Below, in pieces: positions 41,021-51,463 of a DNA stretch of 64,000 nt (its first letter is position 1; each line of letters starts with the position of its first letter). The DNA is from Alcanivorax sp. (GTDB lineage Bacteria; Pseudomonadota; Gammaproteobacteria; Pseudomonadales; Alcanivoracaceae): assembly GCA_022449455.1 (NCBI GenBank), contig JAKUPL010000012.1, forward strand, positions 51,363 to 115,362, read 5' to 3'. A program made the position numbers and the translations under genes. A model generated the notes under the pieces. It saw only the letters and a program-made list of their open reading frames with translations. It did no database searches and was not told the DNA's origin.

Positions 41021-42223
41021 ATGAGAGAAGCCGTCATTGTTTCCACCGCCCGTACCCCGATCGGCAAGGCCTATCGCGGTGCCTTTAACGACACCCAGGC
41101 CCAGGAGCTCGGTGGTCATGTGATCAAGCACGCCGTGGAGCGCGCCAAAATCGACCCGGAAAGCATCCAGGACGTGATCATGGGCGCCGCCCTGCAGCAG
41201 GGCTCCACCAGCGGCAACACCGCCCGCCAGTGCGCGCTGCGCGGCGGGCTGCCCACCTCCGTGGCCGGCATGACCATCGACCGCCAGTGCGCCTCCGGCC
41301 TGATGGCCATCGCCACCGCCGCCAAGGAAATCATTGTCGATAACATGGACGTGGCGGTCGCCGGCGGCCTGGAGTCGATCTCCCTGGTGCAGAACGACAA
41401 GATGAACACCTTCCGCGCCCGCGATCCCTGGCTCAAGGCGAACCGTCCGGACATCTACATGAGCATGCTGGAAACCGCGGAAGTGGTCGCCGACCGCTAC
41501 AACGTGTCCCGCGACGCCCAGGACGAATACGCTTACCAGTCCCAGATGCGCACCGCCAAGGCACAGCAGGAAGGCAAGTTCGACGACGAGATCGTGCCGC
41601 TGACCACCACCATGAAGGTGATGAACAAAGAGACCAAGGAAATTTCCGATAAGGAAGTGACCCTGGCCAAGGACGAAGGCAACCGTCCGGAAACCACCCT
41701 GGAAGGCCTGCAAAGCCTGAAGCCGGTGTTCAAGGACGGCCTGGAAATCCAGGAAGGCAAATTCATCACCGCCGGTAACGCCTCCCAGCTGTCCGACGGC
41801 GCCAGCGCCTGCGTGCTGATGGAAGCCAAGGAAGCCGAGCGTCTCGGCCTGCAGCCCCTGGGCGCCTACCGCGGCATGGCCGTGGCCGGCTGCGACCCGG
41901 ACGAAATGGGCATCGGTCCGGTGTTCGCGGTGCCGAAACTGCTCAAGCGCTTCGGCCTGACCATCGACGACATCGGCCTGTGGGAGCTCAACGAAGCGTT
42001 CGCCAGCCAGTGTCTGTACAGCCGTGACAAGCTGGGTATCGACCCGGAGAAGTACAACGTCAATGGCGGTGCCATCTCCATCGGCCACCCCTACGGCATG
42101 TCCGGCGCGCGCATGACCGGCCACGCGCTGATCGAAGGCAAGCGCCGTGGCGTCAAATACGTGGTGGTGACCATGTGCGTGGGCGGTGGCATCGGTGCCG
42201 CCGGTCTGTTCGAAGTCTTCTAA
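41021..42223 (+). CDS. acetyl-CoA C-acyltransferase (thiolase)
   Basis: 400 residues. Nucleophile Cys90 in DRQCASG, His in [13 protein letters not shown] and second Cys in TMCVGGGIG. Closes the beta-oxidation set as the last gene, 20 nt after the SDR. A strong terminator follows at 42375. Confidence 0.95.
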   Translation: MREAVIVSTARTPIGKAYRGAFNDTQAQELGGHVIKHAVERAKIDPESIQDVIMGAALQQGSTSGNTARQCALRGGLPTSVAGMTIDRQCASGLMAIATAAKEIIVDNMDVAVAGGLESISLVQNDKMNTFRARDPWLKANRPDIYMSMLETAEVVADRYNVSRDAQDEYAYQSQMRTAKAQQEGKFDDEIVPLTTTMKVMNKETKEISDKEVTLAKDEGNRPETTLEGLQSLKPVFKDGLEIQEGKFITAGNASQLSDGASACVLMEAKEAERLGLQPLGAYRGMAVAGCDPDEMGIGPVFAVPKLLKRFGLTIDDIGLWELNEAFASQCLYSRDKLGIDPEKYNVNGGAISIGHPYGMSGARMTGHALIEGKRRGVKYVVVTMCVGGGIGAAGLFEVF

Positions 42224-42374
42224 GCGGCTTCACCGAATCGCCGGGCCCGTCCCCTTTCGGGTCCGGCAACGCTTTGCCGCGTCAGCAGGCCGGCGTGCCC
42301 CAAATGCGCCGGCCATTATCGAGGTGATGATCGCGCCAACCGGCGCCCCTTCCCAAGTATCTTCACCGCACGAG

Positions 42375-42398
42375 GGCCGCTGACGCGGCCTTTTTATT
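42375..42398 (+). terminator. rho-independent terminator after thiolase
   Basis: GGCCGC-TGAC-GCGGCC followed by TTTTTATT. The T-run overlaps the stop codon of the convergent TetR gene. The 150-nt gap before it also has a stem, CCGGGCCCG/CGGGTCCGG (about 42241-42266), without a T-run. Confidence 0.85.
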
Positions 42399-43122
42399 GC
42401 TCGGACGAACGTTGGCGGGCGCGGTCCTCGCAGATTTCGATCATGCCCGCGGCCATGAAGCGCGCCATGCGTTTTTTCACCGCCTCGAAATCGTCCGACC
42501 GGCAGATGCCGCCGGACAGCTTGTCGATGCGGCCGGTACGCGCCAGGGTCAGCACCAGCGCCCCGGTAACGAAATGATAGCCCCAGAACACGTCTTCCTC
42601 GGACGCCTCCGGCAGCGCCTTCTTGAGCAGGTCGATGAGCCGCAGCACCACCGGATCGAAATGCCGGTCCATCATTTCCGCGCCCCACTCCGGCGTGTTC
42701 GCCACCTGGGCGGCGAACGCCGCGTAGTTGCGCCAGCCCTCGCCGCCCTGGATGTAGGTATCCAGATCGGTGTCCAGGTAGGCGTGCAGGGCGCCTTCCA
42801 CCGTGGGCCGGCCGTTACAGGCGCGCTCGTAATCGTCCAGCGCGGTCATGCGACGGTCGCTGGTTTCCACCGCGCGCCGCGCGAACACCGCGTCGAACAG
42901 CTGCTTCTTGTCGTCGAAGTAGTAGTTGATCAGGGTGTGGTGCACGTCGATGCGCTTGGCCACGTCCTTCAGCGTCACGCCATACAGGCCGTGCTTGGAG
43001 AACAGATACTCCGCCGCGTCCATGATCCGTTCGGTCATTTCCGCGCGCCGTTCGGCACGGCTCGGGCCTTTGCGGCGGGGCGTCGCCGACGCCTTGCCGG
43101 CCGGCTTTTCTCGGGCTGTCAT
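42394..43122 (-). CDS. TetR-family transcriptional regulator
   Basis: 242 residues from ATG 43122 (MTAREKPAGKASATPRRK); the frame is open to 43446 but that part overlaps the ligase gene. HTH at residues 49-69, LKDVAKRIDVHHTLINYYFD. Basic N-terminal arm. It is the last gene of the operon binding protein-livHMGF-esterase-ligase-TetR, so it probably governs that operon; the GTTACC-N3-GGTAAC sites are the obvious candidate targets. Confidence 0.9.
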   Translation of the reverse strand: MTAREKPAGKASATPRRKGPSRAERRAEMTERIMDAAEYLFSKHGLYGVTLKDVAKRIDVHHTLINYYFDDKKQLFDAVFARRAVETSDRRMTALDDYERACNGRPTVEGALHAYLDTDLDTYIQGGEGWRNYAAFAAQVANTPEWGAEMMDRHFDPVVLRLIDLLKKALPEASEEDVFWGYHFVTGALVLTLARTGRIDKLSGGICRSDDFEAVKKRMARFMAAGMIEICEDRARQRSSEQ

Positions 43123-43160
43123 TGTCGATACGGACTCGTTGTCGGCGCCGGCGCGGCGGA

Positions 43161-44726
43161 TCAGGCTTGGCCGTATTCCGCGCGCAGGCTTTTTTTGTCG
43201 ATTTTTCCGGTGGCCGCCAGCGGCATGCTGTCCACCCGCACCACCGCGTCGGGCAGCCACCATGAAGCCACGCGGCCCCGCATGGCGTCCAGTATTTCCC
43301 CATCCTCGATGCTCTGACCGCGCTTGATTTCCACGATCAGCAGCGGACGCTCGCCCCAGCGCGCATCGGGCCGGGCGATCACCGCCGCCTGCGCCACCCG
43401 TGGCAGCGCGCCGACGATGGCTTCCAGCTCCGCCGGGTTGATCCATTCTCCGCCGGATTTGATCAGGTCCTTGGCACGGCCGGTGATGAACAGGCGGCCC
43501 TGCTCATCGAGCCGCGCCAGGTCGCCGGTGGCGAACCAACCGTCCGCGTCCAGTGCGCTTTGCGCCTGATTCAGATAGCGCGCCGTCACCGCCGGGCCGC
43601 GCACCCGCAGGTGGCCCTCGGCGTTACGCTGTTCCGGCAACGGCACGCCCTGGTCGTCGGTGAGCAGCAGATCCACGCCCACCGACACCCGCCCCGCCGA
43701 GGCGGCGTCGCGGCGAGGTTCGCCGGCGGGCATGATGGTGCCCAGCGGCGACAGTTCGGTCATGCCCCAACTGGTCTGCACCACCACGCCCAGGCGCTGC
43801 TCCAGCCGCGCCATCAGCGCCGCCGACATCGGCGCCCCGCCCACCATGATGCGCTTCAGCGTCGGCAGCGCCAGGCCTTCCGCCTCCACATGGTTGAGCA
43901 GCCCCAACCAGACGGTGGGCACGCCGGCGGCCAGGGTCACGCCCTCGCCGTTGATCAGCGTCGCCAGGCTGGCGCCGTCCAGATGACGCCCCGGCAGCAC
44001 CAGCCGCGCGCCCACCGCCGGGGCGGAGAACGGCAGGCCCCAGGCGTTGGCATGGAACATGGGCACCGCCGTCAGCACCACATCGTGGGCGCCCAGACCC
44101 AGCACGTCGGCCTGCAGCGAGCGCAGGGTGTGCAGATGGCCGGAGCGGTGCGTGTAGAGCACGCCCTTGGGGGCGCCGGTGGTGCCGGAGGTGAAACACA
44201 GCCCGGCGGGGCTGTGTTCGTCGAACTCGCCCCAGCGCACGGCGGACGGGTCCATGCCTTCCAGGACCGGCGCCAGGGCCGGCAACTCCCCTTCCCCGTC
44301 GATCAGGAACAGCTCGGTCAGGTGCGGGGCGCCGGCGGCGATGCGCCGGGCCAGCGGCGCCAGGTCGGCGCTGGCGATCAGTATCCGGGCGCAGGACTGG
44401 GTCACCATGTCGGCGCTCTGGGCATCGGTGAGGCGCGGATTCAGAGTGTGGCAGATCGCCCCCAGGCCGAGGATGCCGTACCAGGCCGCCAGATGGGCGC
44501 CGCTGTTCCAGGCCAGGGTCGCCACCGAATCGCCGCGGGTGATGCCCAGCCCCGTCAGCCAGGCCGACACCCGCCGGGCCTGCCGGCGCAGGGTGGCGTA
44601 ATCGCTGTGCGCCACACCGCCGTCGTCGGTGGCGGTGGCCACAGTGGCGTCGGCGTGCCATTTGGCGGCGTGGTCGAGAAATTTGTCCAGGGTCAGCCGG
44701 TAGGGCTGCATGGTGCCGTCGTTCAT
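43161..44726 (-). CDS. AMP-forming acyl-CoA ligase 2
   Basis: 521 residues from ATG 44726, which overlaps the esterase stop as ATGA. FTSGTTGAPKGVLYTHRS, SWGMTELSPLG, FATGDLARLDEQGRL and AATGKIDKK (catalytic Lys) are the ANL motifs. SGGEWINPAELE is typical of medium-chain/aryl acid ligases. Similar throughout to ligase 3 at 57304-58935. Coupled to a carboxylesterase, so it may activate the acid that the esterase releases. Confidence 0.92.
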   Translation of the reverse strand: MNDGTMQPYRLTLDKFLDHAAKWHADATVATATDDGGVAHSDYATLRRQARRVSAWLTGLGITRGDSVATLAWNSGAHLAAWYGILGLGAICHTLNPRLTDAQSADMVTQSCARILIASADLAPLARRIAAGAPHLTELFLIDGEGELPALAPVLEGMDPSAVRWGEFDEHSPAGLCFTSGTTGAPKGVLYTHRSGHLHTLRSLQADVLGLGAHDVVLTAVPMFHANAWGLPFSAPAVGARLVLPGRHLDGASLATLINGEGVTLAAGVPTVWLGLLNHVEAEGLALPTLKRIMVGGAPMSAALMARLEQRLGVVVQTSWGMTELSPLGTIMPAGEPRRDAASAGRVSVGVDLLLTDDQGVPLPEQRNAEGHLRVRGPAVTARYLNQAQSALDADGWFATGDLARLDEQGRLFITGRAKDLIKSGGEWINPAELEAIVGALPRVAQAAVIARPDARWGERPLLIVEIKRGQSIEDGEILDAMRGRVASWWLPDAVVRVDSMPLAATGKIDKKSLRAEYGQA

Positions 44727-46333
44727 GGTGTCTCCGAAGTGCCGGCCAGCGGCGGCGCCGCGCAGCCGATGTTCCAGTTCCAGGGGATGTCGCCGGCCCG
44801 TCGCCGGCGCCGCACCAGGCTGTCGTGCAGGGCGAAGTGACCGGGCAGCGGGTCCACCACCGGGGTCGGCGCGGCGGCCACCCGCAGCCAGCGGCCGCGC
44901 GGGTGTTCCGCGTAAGCCGGCCAGCGCGGCTGTCCGTCGGCGATGGGCCGGCCATCGCGGGCAAACGCCGCCCAGTAGTCCCCCAGAGCCCGGGACAGAC
45001 GACGTTCCTCCTCGCGGTCGGGAATGCGTGGCCACAACGGCGTGGTGCGCGCGGCGGTGCCGAACACATAGGGAATCTCGGCGGCGTGGAAGCCGTGCAG
45101 GCCCCGGTCGTTGGCCGCCGCATAGCCGTGGTCGAACAGGTACAGCCAGGCGTCCTGGCCGAGGGCGGCGCAGGCCCGCCCGAGCCGGTCGGCGGTCCAG
45201 CCGTAGAGCGCGTCGCGCAGCGCCGCCAGGCGGCTTTCCTCGCCGTCGGCGGCCGGGTACAGCCGCAGAAAGTCCTCCGCCAGATCGCCATACCCTCGCC
45301 GCACCGCCGCTTCATAGGCGCCGGCATCAGCCGGCGGGGGCGGCAGAAGAAAGCGCAGCGAACGCACTTCGCCGCTGTTGAAGCCGGCCAGCACCGGCAC
45401 CGGCGCCTGCTCGCCACGCTCGAACACGTCCAGCAATTGGCGCGGCAGCACCCGACCGTCCACGGTGCCCAAAGGGGCGTAGCCGGCCCGCGCCGCCGCC
45501 CGGGTCAGGGTGTGCGCGTCCAGTGCCCGCAGGGCATCCAGGTCACGCGCGCCCAGGGCGTGGACCAGCCGTTCGCCGATCTCCTCGGCGGGCGGCTCGC
45601 CGCAGTCGGCCCGCGACAGGGCCGGATGGGAAATCAGATAGGCGCTCTGCGCCACCGCCCGGTGGAACAGCCCGCGGGCCAGCGGCGACGCCAGCAGATA
45701 CAGCACGCTGAGCGCCCCGGCGGATTCGCCGGCCACGGTCACCGCGTCCGGGTCGCCGCCGAAGGCACTGATGTTGTCGCGCACCCAACGCAGCGCGGCG
45801 ATCTGGTCGAGCAGCCCATAGTTGCCCGACACGCCCTGCGGGGATTCGGCGCTGAGCGCCGGATGCGCCAGATAGCCCAGTACCGCCAGGCGGTAATTGA
45901 GGGTCACCACCACCAGCCCGCGGCGTGCCAGGGCGGCCCCGTCCAGCATCGGCTCGGCGCCGCCGCCGGTGTTCAGGGCACCACCGTGGAGATAGACGAA
46001 CACCGGCGCGCGGCGGGCCTCCTCCGGCGTCCAGATGTTGAGGGTCAGGCAATCCTCGTGCTGGCCGGGCAGCTCCGGGGCGTACAGACTGCCGGGCCGG
46101 GACGGTGGTTGCGGACAGGCCGGCCCGAATCGGGTGGCGTCGCGCACGCCGGACCAGACCGGCATCGGCGCCGGCGGCCGCCAGCGGTAAGCGCCCACCG
46201 GCGGCCGGGCGTAGGGCACGCCCTTGAACACCCGTAGCCCGTTCTCCCGATAACCACGCAGGGCGCCGGCCGGGGCATTGACGCGTACCTCGCCGTCGGT
46301 CCGCCGGGCGGCGGCCTTCACACCTCCAGCCAT
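44723..46333 (-). CDS. type B carboxylesterase
   Basis: Alpha/beta hydrolase, 536 residues. FVYLHGGALNTGGG oxyanion hole, TVAGESAGALSV nucleophile Ser, NSGEVR acid and GFHAAEIPYVFG His. EDCLTLNIWTPE is the usual type B signature. No obvious signal peptide, so cytoplasmic. It overlaps the livF stop by 16 nt and the ligase start by 4 nt; the start ATG at 46333 has a weak ribosome site, consistent with coupling. Lies inside a transporter operon, suggesting that the imported compound or an intermediate is an ester. Confidence 0.9.
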   Translation of the reverse strand: MAGGVKAAARRTDGEVRVNAPAGALRGYRENGLRVFKGVPYARPPVGAYRWRPPAPMPVWSGVRDATRFGPACPQPPSRPGSLYAPELPGQHEDCLTLNIWTPEEARRAPVFVYLHGGALNTGGGAEPMLDGAALARRGLVVVTLNYRLAVLGYLAHPALSAESPQGVSGNYGLLDQIAALRWVRDNISAFGGDPDAVTVAGESAGALSVLYLLASPLARGLFHRAVAQSAYLISHPALSRADCGEPPAEEIGERLVHALGARDLDALRALDAHTLTRAAARAGYAPLGTVDGRVLPRQLLDVFERGEQAPVPVLAGFNSGEVRSLRFLLPPPPADAGAYEAAVRRGYGDLAEDFLRLYPAADGEESRLAALRDALYGWTADRLGRACAALGQDAWLYLFDHGYAAANDRGLHGFHAAEIPYVFGTAARTTPLWPRIPDREEERRLSRALGDYWAAFARDGRPIADGQPRWPAYAEHPRGRWLRVAAAPTPVVDPLPGHFALHDSLVRRRRRAGDIPWNWNIGCAAPPLAGTSETP

Positions 46334-47013
46334 TCGCGGCGCACCGCTTCGTCGTCGCGCAGGGCCGCCGGCGTGCCTTCGAAGACGATGCGGCCGTGCC
46401 CCATCACCAGCACCCGGTGGGAGATGTCCATGGCGATGGACAGCTTCTGTTCCACCAGCAAAATCGACACCCCGGCGCCGGCGATTTCCGAGATCAGCTC
46501 ACCGATCTGCTTGACGATCAGCGGCGCCAGTCCTTCGGTGGGCTCATCGATCATGATCAGTTTCGGGTCGCCCATCAGGGTGCGGCTGATGGTCAGCATC
46601 TGCTTCTCGCCACCGGACAGCACGCCCGCCGGGGCGTCGGCGCGACGTGCCAGGTTGGGGAACATGTCGAGAAACCGCTGCACCTTCCAGGGCCCCGGCT
46701 TGCGGGTGTTCTTGATGCCCAGCTCCAGATTCTGACGCACCGACAGGGTCGGAAAGATGTCCCGGTGTTCCGGCACATAGCCGAGCCCCTTGCGGGCGAT
46801 GCGATGATTGGGCAGGCCGGCGATCTCCTCGCCGCGAAAGCGCACCGAGCCCTGCGGCGGCACCTCGCCCATGATCGCCTTGACGGTGGTGGAGCGGCCC
46901 ACGCCGTTGCGGCCCAGCAGCGACACCACCTCCCCTTCGCCGATGGACAGATCCACGCCGTTGAGAATATGACTCTTGCCGTAATAGGCATGCAGATCGC
47001 GCACTTCCAGCAT
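46318..47013 (-). CDS. livF: Liv-type ABC importer ATPase, LivF class (importer 3), Walker A Lys replaced by Arg
   Basis: 231 residues, start overlapping the livG stop (TGATG). Walker A reads GRNGVGRS (34-41): position 40, normally Lys, is Arg, with codon CGC. The signature LSGGE (132-136) and Walker B LIMIDEP (152-158) are intact. Together with the degenerate signature of its LivG partner this makes one ATP site of the dimer look non-canonical. Confidence 0.94.
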   Translation of the reverse strand: MLEVRDLHAYYGKSHILNGVDLSIGEGEVVSLLGRNGVGRSTTVKAIMGEVPPQGSVRFRGEEIAGLPNHRIARKGLGYVPEHRDIFPTLSVRQNLELGIKNTRKPGPWKVQRFLDMFPNLARRADAPAGVLSGGEKQMLTISRTLMGDPKLIMIDEPTEGLAPLIVKQIGELISEIAGAGVSILLVEQKLSIAMDISHRVLVMGHGRIVFEGTPAALRDDEAVRREWLEV

Positions 47014-47762
47014 CACGCCGCCTCCTCGCCCAGATAGGCTTCCTTGACACGGGGATCGTTGCGGATCGCCTCCGGGGTGCCGGTGGCGATGATCTCGCCG
47101 TACACCAGCACGGAAATACGGTCGGCCAGTTCGAACACCACGCCCATGTCGTGCTCCACGATCATCAGGGTGCGGCCCTCCGCCACCTGGCGGATCAGCT
47201 CGATGGCCTGGGTGGTTTCGGTATTGCTCATGCCAGCGGTGGGTTCGTCCAGCAGCACCACGTCGGCCTCGCCGGCGATGGTCATGCCGATTTCCAGGGC
47301 CCGCTGGCTGGCGTAGGGCAAGGCACCGGCGGGGCTGTCGCGCAGATCCGCCAGGCCGATCATCGCCAGCACCTCCTCGGCGCGCCGGTTGGCGCGTTTC
47401 ACCGACGCCGCCGGCCGCCAGAAGGTATAACCCGCCGCGCATTGCTTGAAGCAGGCGCAGCGCAGGTTTTCAAACACCGACAGATTGCCGAACACATTGC
47501 TGACCTGGAACGAGCGGGCCAGACCGCGCTGCTGGATCTTCTCCGGGGCCAGGCCGTCGATGCGCTGGCCGTGCAGGCGCACCTCGCCGCTGGTGGGCGC
47601 GAAGGCCCCGGACACCAGATTAAAGAAGGTGGATTTGCCAGCGCCGTTGGGGCCGATCACCGCGTGGACCTCGCCCTTCTCCACCCGCAGGTTGACGCCG
47701 CGAATCACCTCGGCGGGCCCAAAACTTTTCTTCAGATCGTCGATCGTCAAGGCGTGACTCAT
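47013..47762 (-). CDS. livG: Liv-type ABC importer ATPase, LivG class (importer 3)
   Basis: 249 residues. Walker A GPNGAGKS (37-44) and Walker B VVLLDEP (168-174) are normal, but the signature is LPYAS (148-152) in place of LSGGQ/LSYGQ. Overlaps livM by 4 nt (ATGA). Nearly the same length and motif set as the LivG at 52263-53009. Confidence 0.94.
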   Translation of the reverse strand: MSHALTIDDLKKSFGPAEVIRGVNLRVEKGEVHAVIGPNGAGKSTFFNLVSGAFAPTSGEVRLHGQRIDGLAPEKIQQRGLARSFQVSNVFGNLSVFENLRCACFKQCAAGYTFWRPAASVKRANRRAEEVLAMIGLADLRDSPAGALPYASQRALEIGMTIAGEADVVLLDEPTAGMSNTETTQAIELIRQVAEGRTLMIVEHDMGVVFELADRISVLVYGEIIATGTPEAIRNDPRVKEAYLGEEAA

Positions 47763-49000
47763 GACCGTGCCTCCCGATAGTTCTTACTGGCCCGCGCCAC
47801 CCCGTAGCCGGCGGCGAACAGCGCCACCACGCCCAGCCATACCAGCGGTGACGAGGGATCCGGTTGCAGACCCAGTACCTGGGCCAGTTTGTCGCGGCCA
47901 TGGCTGAGCTGGTACACCAGTTCGATCGAGGCCACCAGCCCGAGCGCGATCAGCAGCACCGAGACGGCACCGCCCAGCCAGCCCGGCAGTTGGCGGGTCA
48001 GCTCGCCACGGCGCCAGGACTGACGCACCTGCTCCACGCCGCCGCCCAGCCCGGCGGGGGCGAACATCACCACCGCCAGGAACACCAGCCCCACGTAGAG
48101 GATCGAGGCGTCGGTGTAATCGCTGAGCAGGGAGTTCATCACCGTCACCACGATGGCGCCGACAATGGGGCCGTAGAACACGCCCAGACCGCCCACCGCC
48201 GCCATCAGCAGCGCCAGGCCGGAGGTCAACAGGCCCAGGGATTCCGGGGTGACGATTTCATAGTTCACCGCCGCCATGCCGCCGCCCAGCCCGGCGAAGC
48301 CGCCGGCGGCGATGAACACCAGAAAACGCAGATTACGGGGTGGGTAGCCGATGAACTGGAGCCGCTCGGCGTTATCACGCACGGCATTGGACATCCGGCC
48401 CAGCGGCGTGCGCGTAAAGGCCCACATGGCGAACACCGCCAGCAGCACCCAGAACGCGGAGAACCAATACACGTCGGCGGGCTGGGCCAGCTCCAGGCCG
48501 AACCAGACCGGGCCCACCATGCGGTTGCTGAACACGCCGGCTTCGCCGCCGAACACGGTGGGAAACATCTGCGAGCCGGCGGCCACCAGCTCGCCCAGCC
48601 CCAGGGTGATCATGGCGAAGGCGGTGCCGGCACGGCGGCAGAATGGCCACCCCACCAGCAGCGCCGCCAGGGCGCCGGTGGCGAAGCCCACCAGCGGCAA
48701 CAGATACACCGGAAAATGCGCCCAGAAACCCTGGCCGTCGTAGCCGGCGTCGCCGATCAGGTTCATCACATGAATGGCGCCGTAGGCGCCCAGCCCGAAG
48801 AACACCGCGTGCCCGAACGACAGCATTCCGCCCTGGCCGAGCAGCATGTTGTAGGACAGCGCGAACACGATATTGATGGCGATCAGATTGATGATGCTGA
48901 AAGTGCCGTTGCTGCTCACCAGCAGCGGGATGACCAGCAGTACCAGCAGGCTGATCAGCCAGGGCGCCAGGGCGCGCCACGGAGAAAGACGAAGGCTCAT
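47759..49000 (-). CDS. livM: Liv-type ABC importer permease, LivM class (importer 3)
   Basis: 413 residues, longer than LivM1 because of an added C-terminal region with one more hydrophobic segment (WLGGAVSVLLIALGLVASIE and VWLGVVALFAAGYGVAR). YNMLLGQGGMLSFGHAVFFG is the family motif. Overlaps livH by 4 nt (ATGA). Confidence 0.94.
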   Translation of the reverse strand: MSLRLSPWRALAPWLISLLVLLVIPLLVSSNGTFSIINLIAINIVFALSYNMLLGQGGMLSFGHAVFFGLGAYGAIHVMNLIGDAGYDGQGFWAHFPVYLLPLVGFATGALAALLVGWPFCRRAGTAFAMITLGLGELVAAGSQMFPTVFGGEAGVFSNRMVGPVWFGLELAQPADVYWFSAFWVLLAVFAMWAFTRTPLGRMSNAVRDNAERLQFIGYPPRNLRFLVFIAAGGFAGLGGGMAAVNYEIVTPESLGLLTSGLALLMAAVGGLGVFYGPIVGAIVVTVMNSLLSDYTDASILYVGLVFLAVVMFAPAGLGGGVEQVRQSWRRGELTRQLPGWLGGAVSVLLIALGLVASIELVYQLSHGRDKLAQVLGLQPDPSSPLVWLGVVALFAAGYGVARASKNYREARS

Positions 49001-49938
49001 GGTTCCAGCTCCCCCATCAGGCCGCGCGGTCGGAAAATCAGAATCAGCACCAGCAGGATGAAGGGCGTCATCGGCGCGATGGACGCCAGAGTGATGCCGG
49101 TCACCTCACCGTAGGGATCCACCGCGAATCCCACCGCATTGAGCAGATCGCCGATGGACACATCCAGGGCGACGAAAAAGGTCTGCACCAGACCGATCAG
49201 CAGGGAGGCGTAGAAGGCGCCGAGCAGCGAGCCCATGCCACCGACCACCACCACCACGAACACCACCGGCCCGAGCGACTGGGCCATGCCCGGCTCGGTG
49301 CTCAGCAGCGGCCCGCCGATCACGCCGGCCAGCGCCGCCAGGGCGCAGCCGAAGGCGAACACGCCCATGAACAGGCGCGGCACGTTATGGCCCAGATGGC
49401 CGACCATGGCGCCATGGGTCAGGGCGGCGCGGATCATCATCCCCACCCGGGTCTTCTTGAGCAGGTACCAGAGCGCCGCGAACATCAGTATCGCGATCAA
49501 CATGGTGACGCCCCGGTAAATGGAATAATCGGTCCCGAACAGGCTGAACAGCGGCGCGCGCATGTAGTCCGGCGCGGTATAGGACACCGGGATCGAACCC
49601 CACAGCAGGTGCACCGTCTCATCGATCACATAGGCCAGGCCGAAGGTGAACAGCAGCTCCGCCACATGGCCGTGCTCGTGCACGCGCCGCAACCCGAACC
49701 GTTCCACCACCGCGCCGAGGCCGGCCACCAGCAACGGCGACAGCAGCAAGGCGGGCCAGAAGCCCACGTGCAGGCCCAGCGCGTAGGCGAAGTAAGCGCC
49801 GAGCATATAGAAACTGGCGTGGGCGAAGTTGAGCACGCCCATCATCGAGAAAATCAGCGTCAGACCACTGGACAGCATGAACAGCAGCAAGCCGTACAGC
49901 AGTCCGTTAAGCGTGGAAAAGACGATTATTTCGAGCAT
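48997..49938 (-). CDS. livH: Liv-type ABC importer permease, LivH class (importer 3)
   Basis: 313 residues from ATG 49938; the preceding in-frame codon is TTG. FSTLNGLLYGLLLFMLSSGL and VLNFAHASFYMLGAYFAYAL are the LivH signatures. 67 nt after the binding-protein stop. Confidence 0.94.
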   Translation of the reverse strand: MLEIIVFSTLNGLLYGLLLFMLSSGLTLIFSMMGVLNFAHASFYMLGAYFAYALGLHVGFWPALLLSPLLVAGLGAVVERFGLRRVHEHGHVAELLFTFGLAYVIDETVHLLWGSIPVSYTAPDYMRAPLFSLFGTDYSIYRGVTMLIAILMFAALWYLLKKTRVGMMIRAALTHGAMVGHLGHNVPRLFMGVFAFGCALAALAGVIGGPLLSTEPGMAQSLGPVVFVVVVVGGMGSLLGAFYASLLIGLVQTFFVALDVSIGDLLNAVGFAVDPYGEVTGITLASIAPMTPFILLVLILIFRPRGLMGELEP

Positions 49939-50005
49939 CAAACGACTCCCGGGGCGGCGGATTGCCGCCGCCCCTAGTTATCCTCGGAACGGTTTCGTCT
50001 TGGGG

Positions 50006-51232
50006 TCAGTCCGGACGCCGCATACGGCAGGTGGTGGGCAGCGTGGCCTGGTCGGCATCGAAATGGGCGACCTGATGGAAGTTGTAGTCGGTGCCCTCGG
50101 CGCCGTGCTTCATGTTGTCCTTGAGCACGGACAGGTACAGCGGCATCTGCAGCTGATGGTCCTCGGCGCGCATGGTCAGGTGACCGCCGGCGGCGTCGTA
50201 CTCGAAGCCTTCCAGCGTTTTCGCCACGGCCAGCGGATCGATGCTGTCGGCCTTATCACCGGCCGCTTTCATCATTTCCAGCATGGCGGCCACGCGCGGG
50301 TAGTAATCCCAGCCTTTTTCCTTGTAGAGAGCCACCTGGCGTTCGGCGATCTCCGGATCGGTGAAATCACCGTGATACTCGGCGATCAGATAGACCCGGT
50401 CCACGCCCTTGTCGCCCACCTGAGTGATGGTGCCCGGCGTGCTGCCGTAGTAGGTCAGGAACGGCACGTCCACGCCGTATTCGGCGGCGGACTTGATCAG
50501 CAAATTGATGTCCTGGCCCCAGTTACCGGTGATCACCACATCGGCGTCGGACGACTTGATCTTGGAAATGTAAGGGGAGAAATCCTTCACCTTGCCGAGC
50601 GGGTGGAAGGTGTTGCCGACGATCTCGATGTCCGGGCGCTTTTCCTTGAGCATGCGCATGGCGGACTCGGAAACGGTGTGCCCGAAGCTGTAATCCTGGT
50701 TGATCAGGAACACCTTCTTGAAATCCGGGTTCTCCGCGATCCAGTCGGTGAGCATGTTCATTTTCATGTCCACATGGGAATCGAAACGGAAATGCCAGAA
50801 CGAGCAGCGCTCGTTGGTGAACGACGGCTCGATGGCCGCGTAGTTCAGGTACAGCACCCGGTCGTCCGGGTTGCGCTGGTTGTGCTTATTGATGGCGCTC
50901 AGCAGCGCCGAGCCCACCGAGGACCCGTTGCCCTGGATGATGTAACGGATGCCGTCGTCAATCGCCTTCTGCAATTGCACCAGGCTTTCCTGGGGATTGA
51001 TCTTGTTGTCGTAGCCGACGATCTCGATCGGATGGCCGTCCATACCGCCTTCTTTGTTAAGACGCTCGGCGGTGAACTGCAGCTGCGCCAGCGCCGGCTG
51101 CCCGACCACCGACATGGGGCCGGTGAGCGGATCGATCAGCGCGAAGCGAACCGGCTCCGCCTCCGCCGCCCGGGCCAGGCCCGACAGCAGACACAGGGAC
51201 ACGGCGAACAGCTTGAAAACGGCTTTCAGCAT
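50006..51232 (-). CDS. Liv-type ABC transporter substrate-binding protein 3
   Basis: 408 residues from ATG 51232, with GGAGAG upstream. Signal MLKAVFKLFAVSLCLLSGLA, cleavage near ARA. Mature protein FALIDPLTGPMSVVGQPAL, then INPQESLVQLQKAIDDGIRY and YSFGHTVSESAMRML. The C-terminus TLPTTCRMRRPD is shared with binding protein 2. First gene of an eight-gene operon that includes esterase, ligase 2 and TetR. Ligand unknown, probably related to that of importer 2. Confidence 0.93.
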   Translation of the reverse strand: MLKAVFKLFAVSLCLLSGLARAAEAEPVRFALIDPLTGPMSVVGQPALAQLQFTAERLNKEGGMDGHPIEIVGYDNKINPQESLVQLQKAIDDGIRYIIQGNGSSVGSALLSAINKHNQRNPDDRVLYLNYAAIEPSFTNERCSFWHFRFDSHVDMKMNMLTDWIAENPDFKKVFLINQDYSFGHTVSESAMRMLKEKRPDIEIVGNTFHPLGKVKDFSPYISKIKSSDADVVITGNWGQDINLLIKSAAEYGVDVPFLTYYGSTPGTITQVGDKGVDRVYLIAEYHGDFTDPEIAERQVALYKEKGWDYYPRVAAMLEMMKAAGDKADSIDPLAVAKTLEGFEYDAAGGHLTMRAEDHQLQMPLYLSVLKDNMKHGAEGTDYNFHQVAHFDADQATLPTTCRMRRPD

Positions 51233-51463
51233 GGGGCTCTCCAAGGTTGTTATTTTATCGCTCAAGTAGAGCGAAGCGGAGCAGCGCGGAAGCGCCGCAA
51301 CTCATTCACTCACGTGTGAGATAATAAAATTCAGAGAACGGGACTGTCCATACCGCCGCGCAACCAGCTCCATAAAGCCTTTAAAAACAATGAGCTGCCG
51401 GGACTCCACGGCACCCTTATGACAAAGAGTGCGACCAACCGCCTCCGACGGCGGCGCTCAAAG

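Noticed and set aside
42394..43446. Longer TetR reading frame starting at 43446
   Set aside because: The extra 108 residues overlap the ligase 2 gene and have no regulator similarity; ATG 43122 is preferred.
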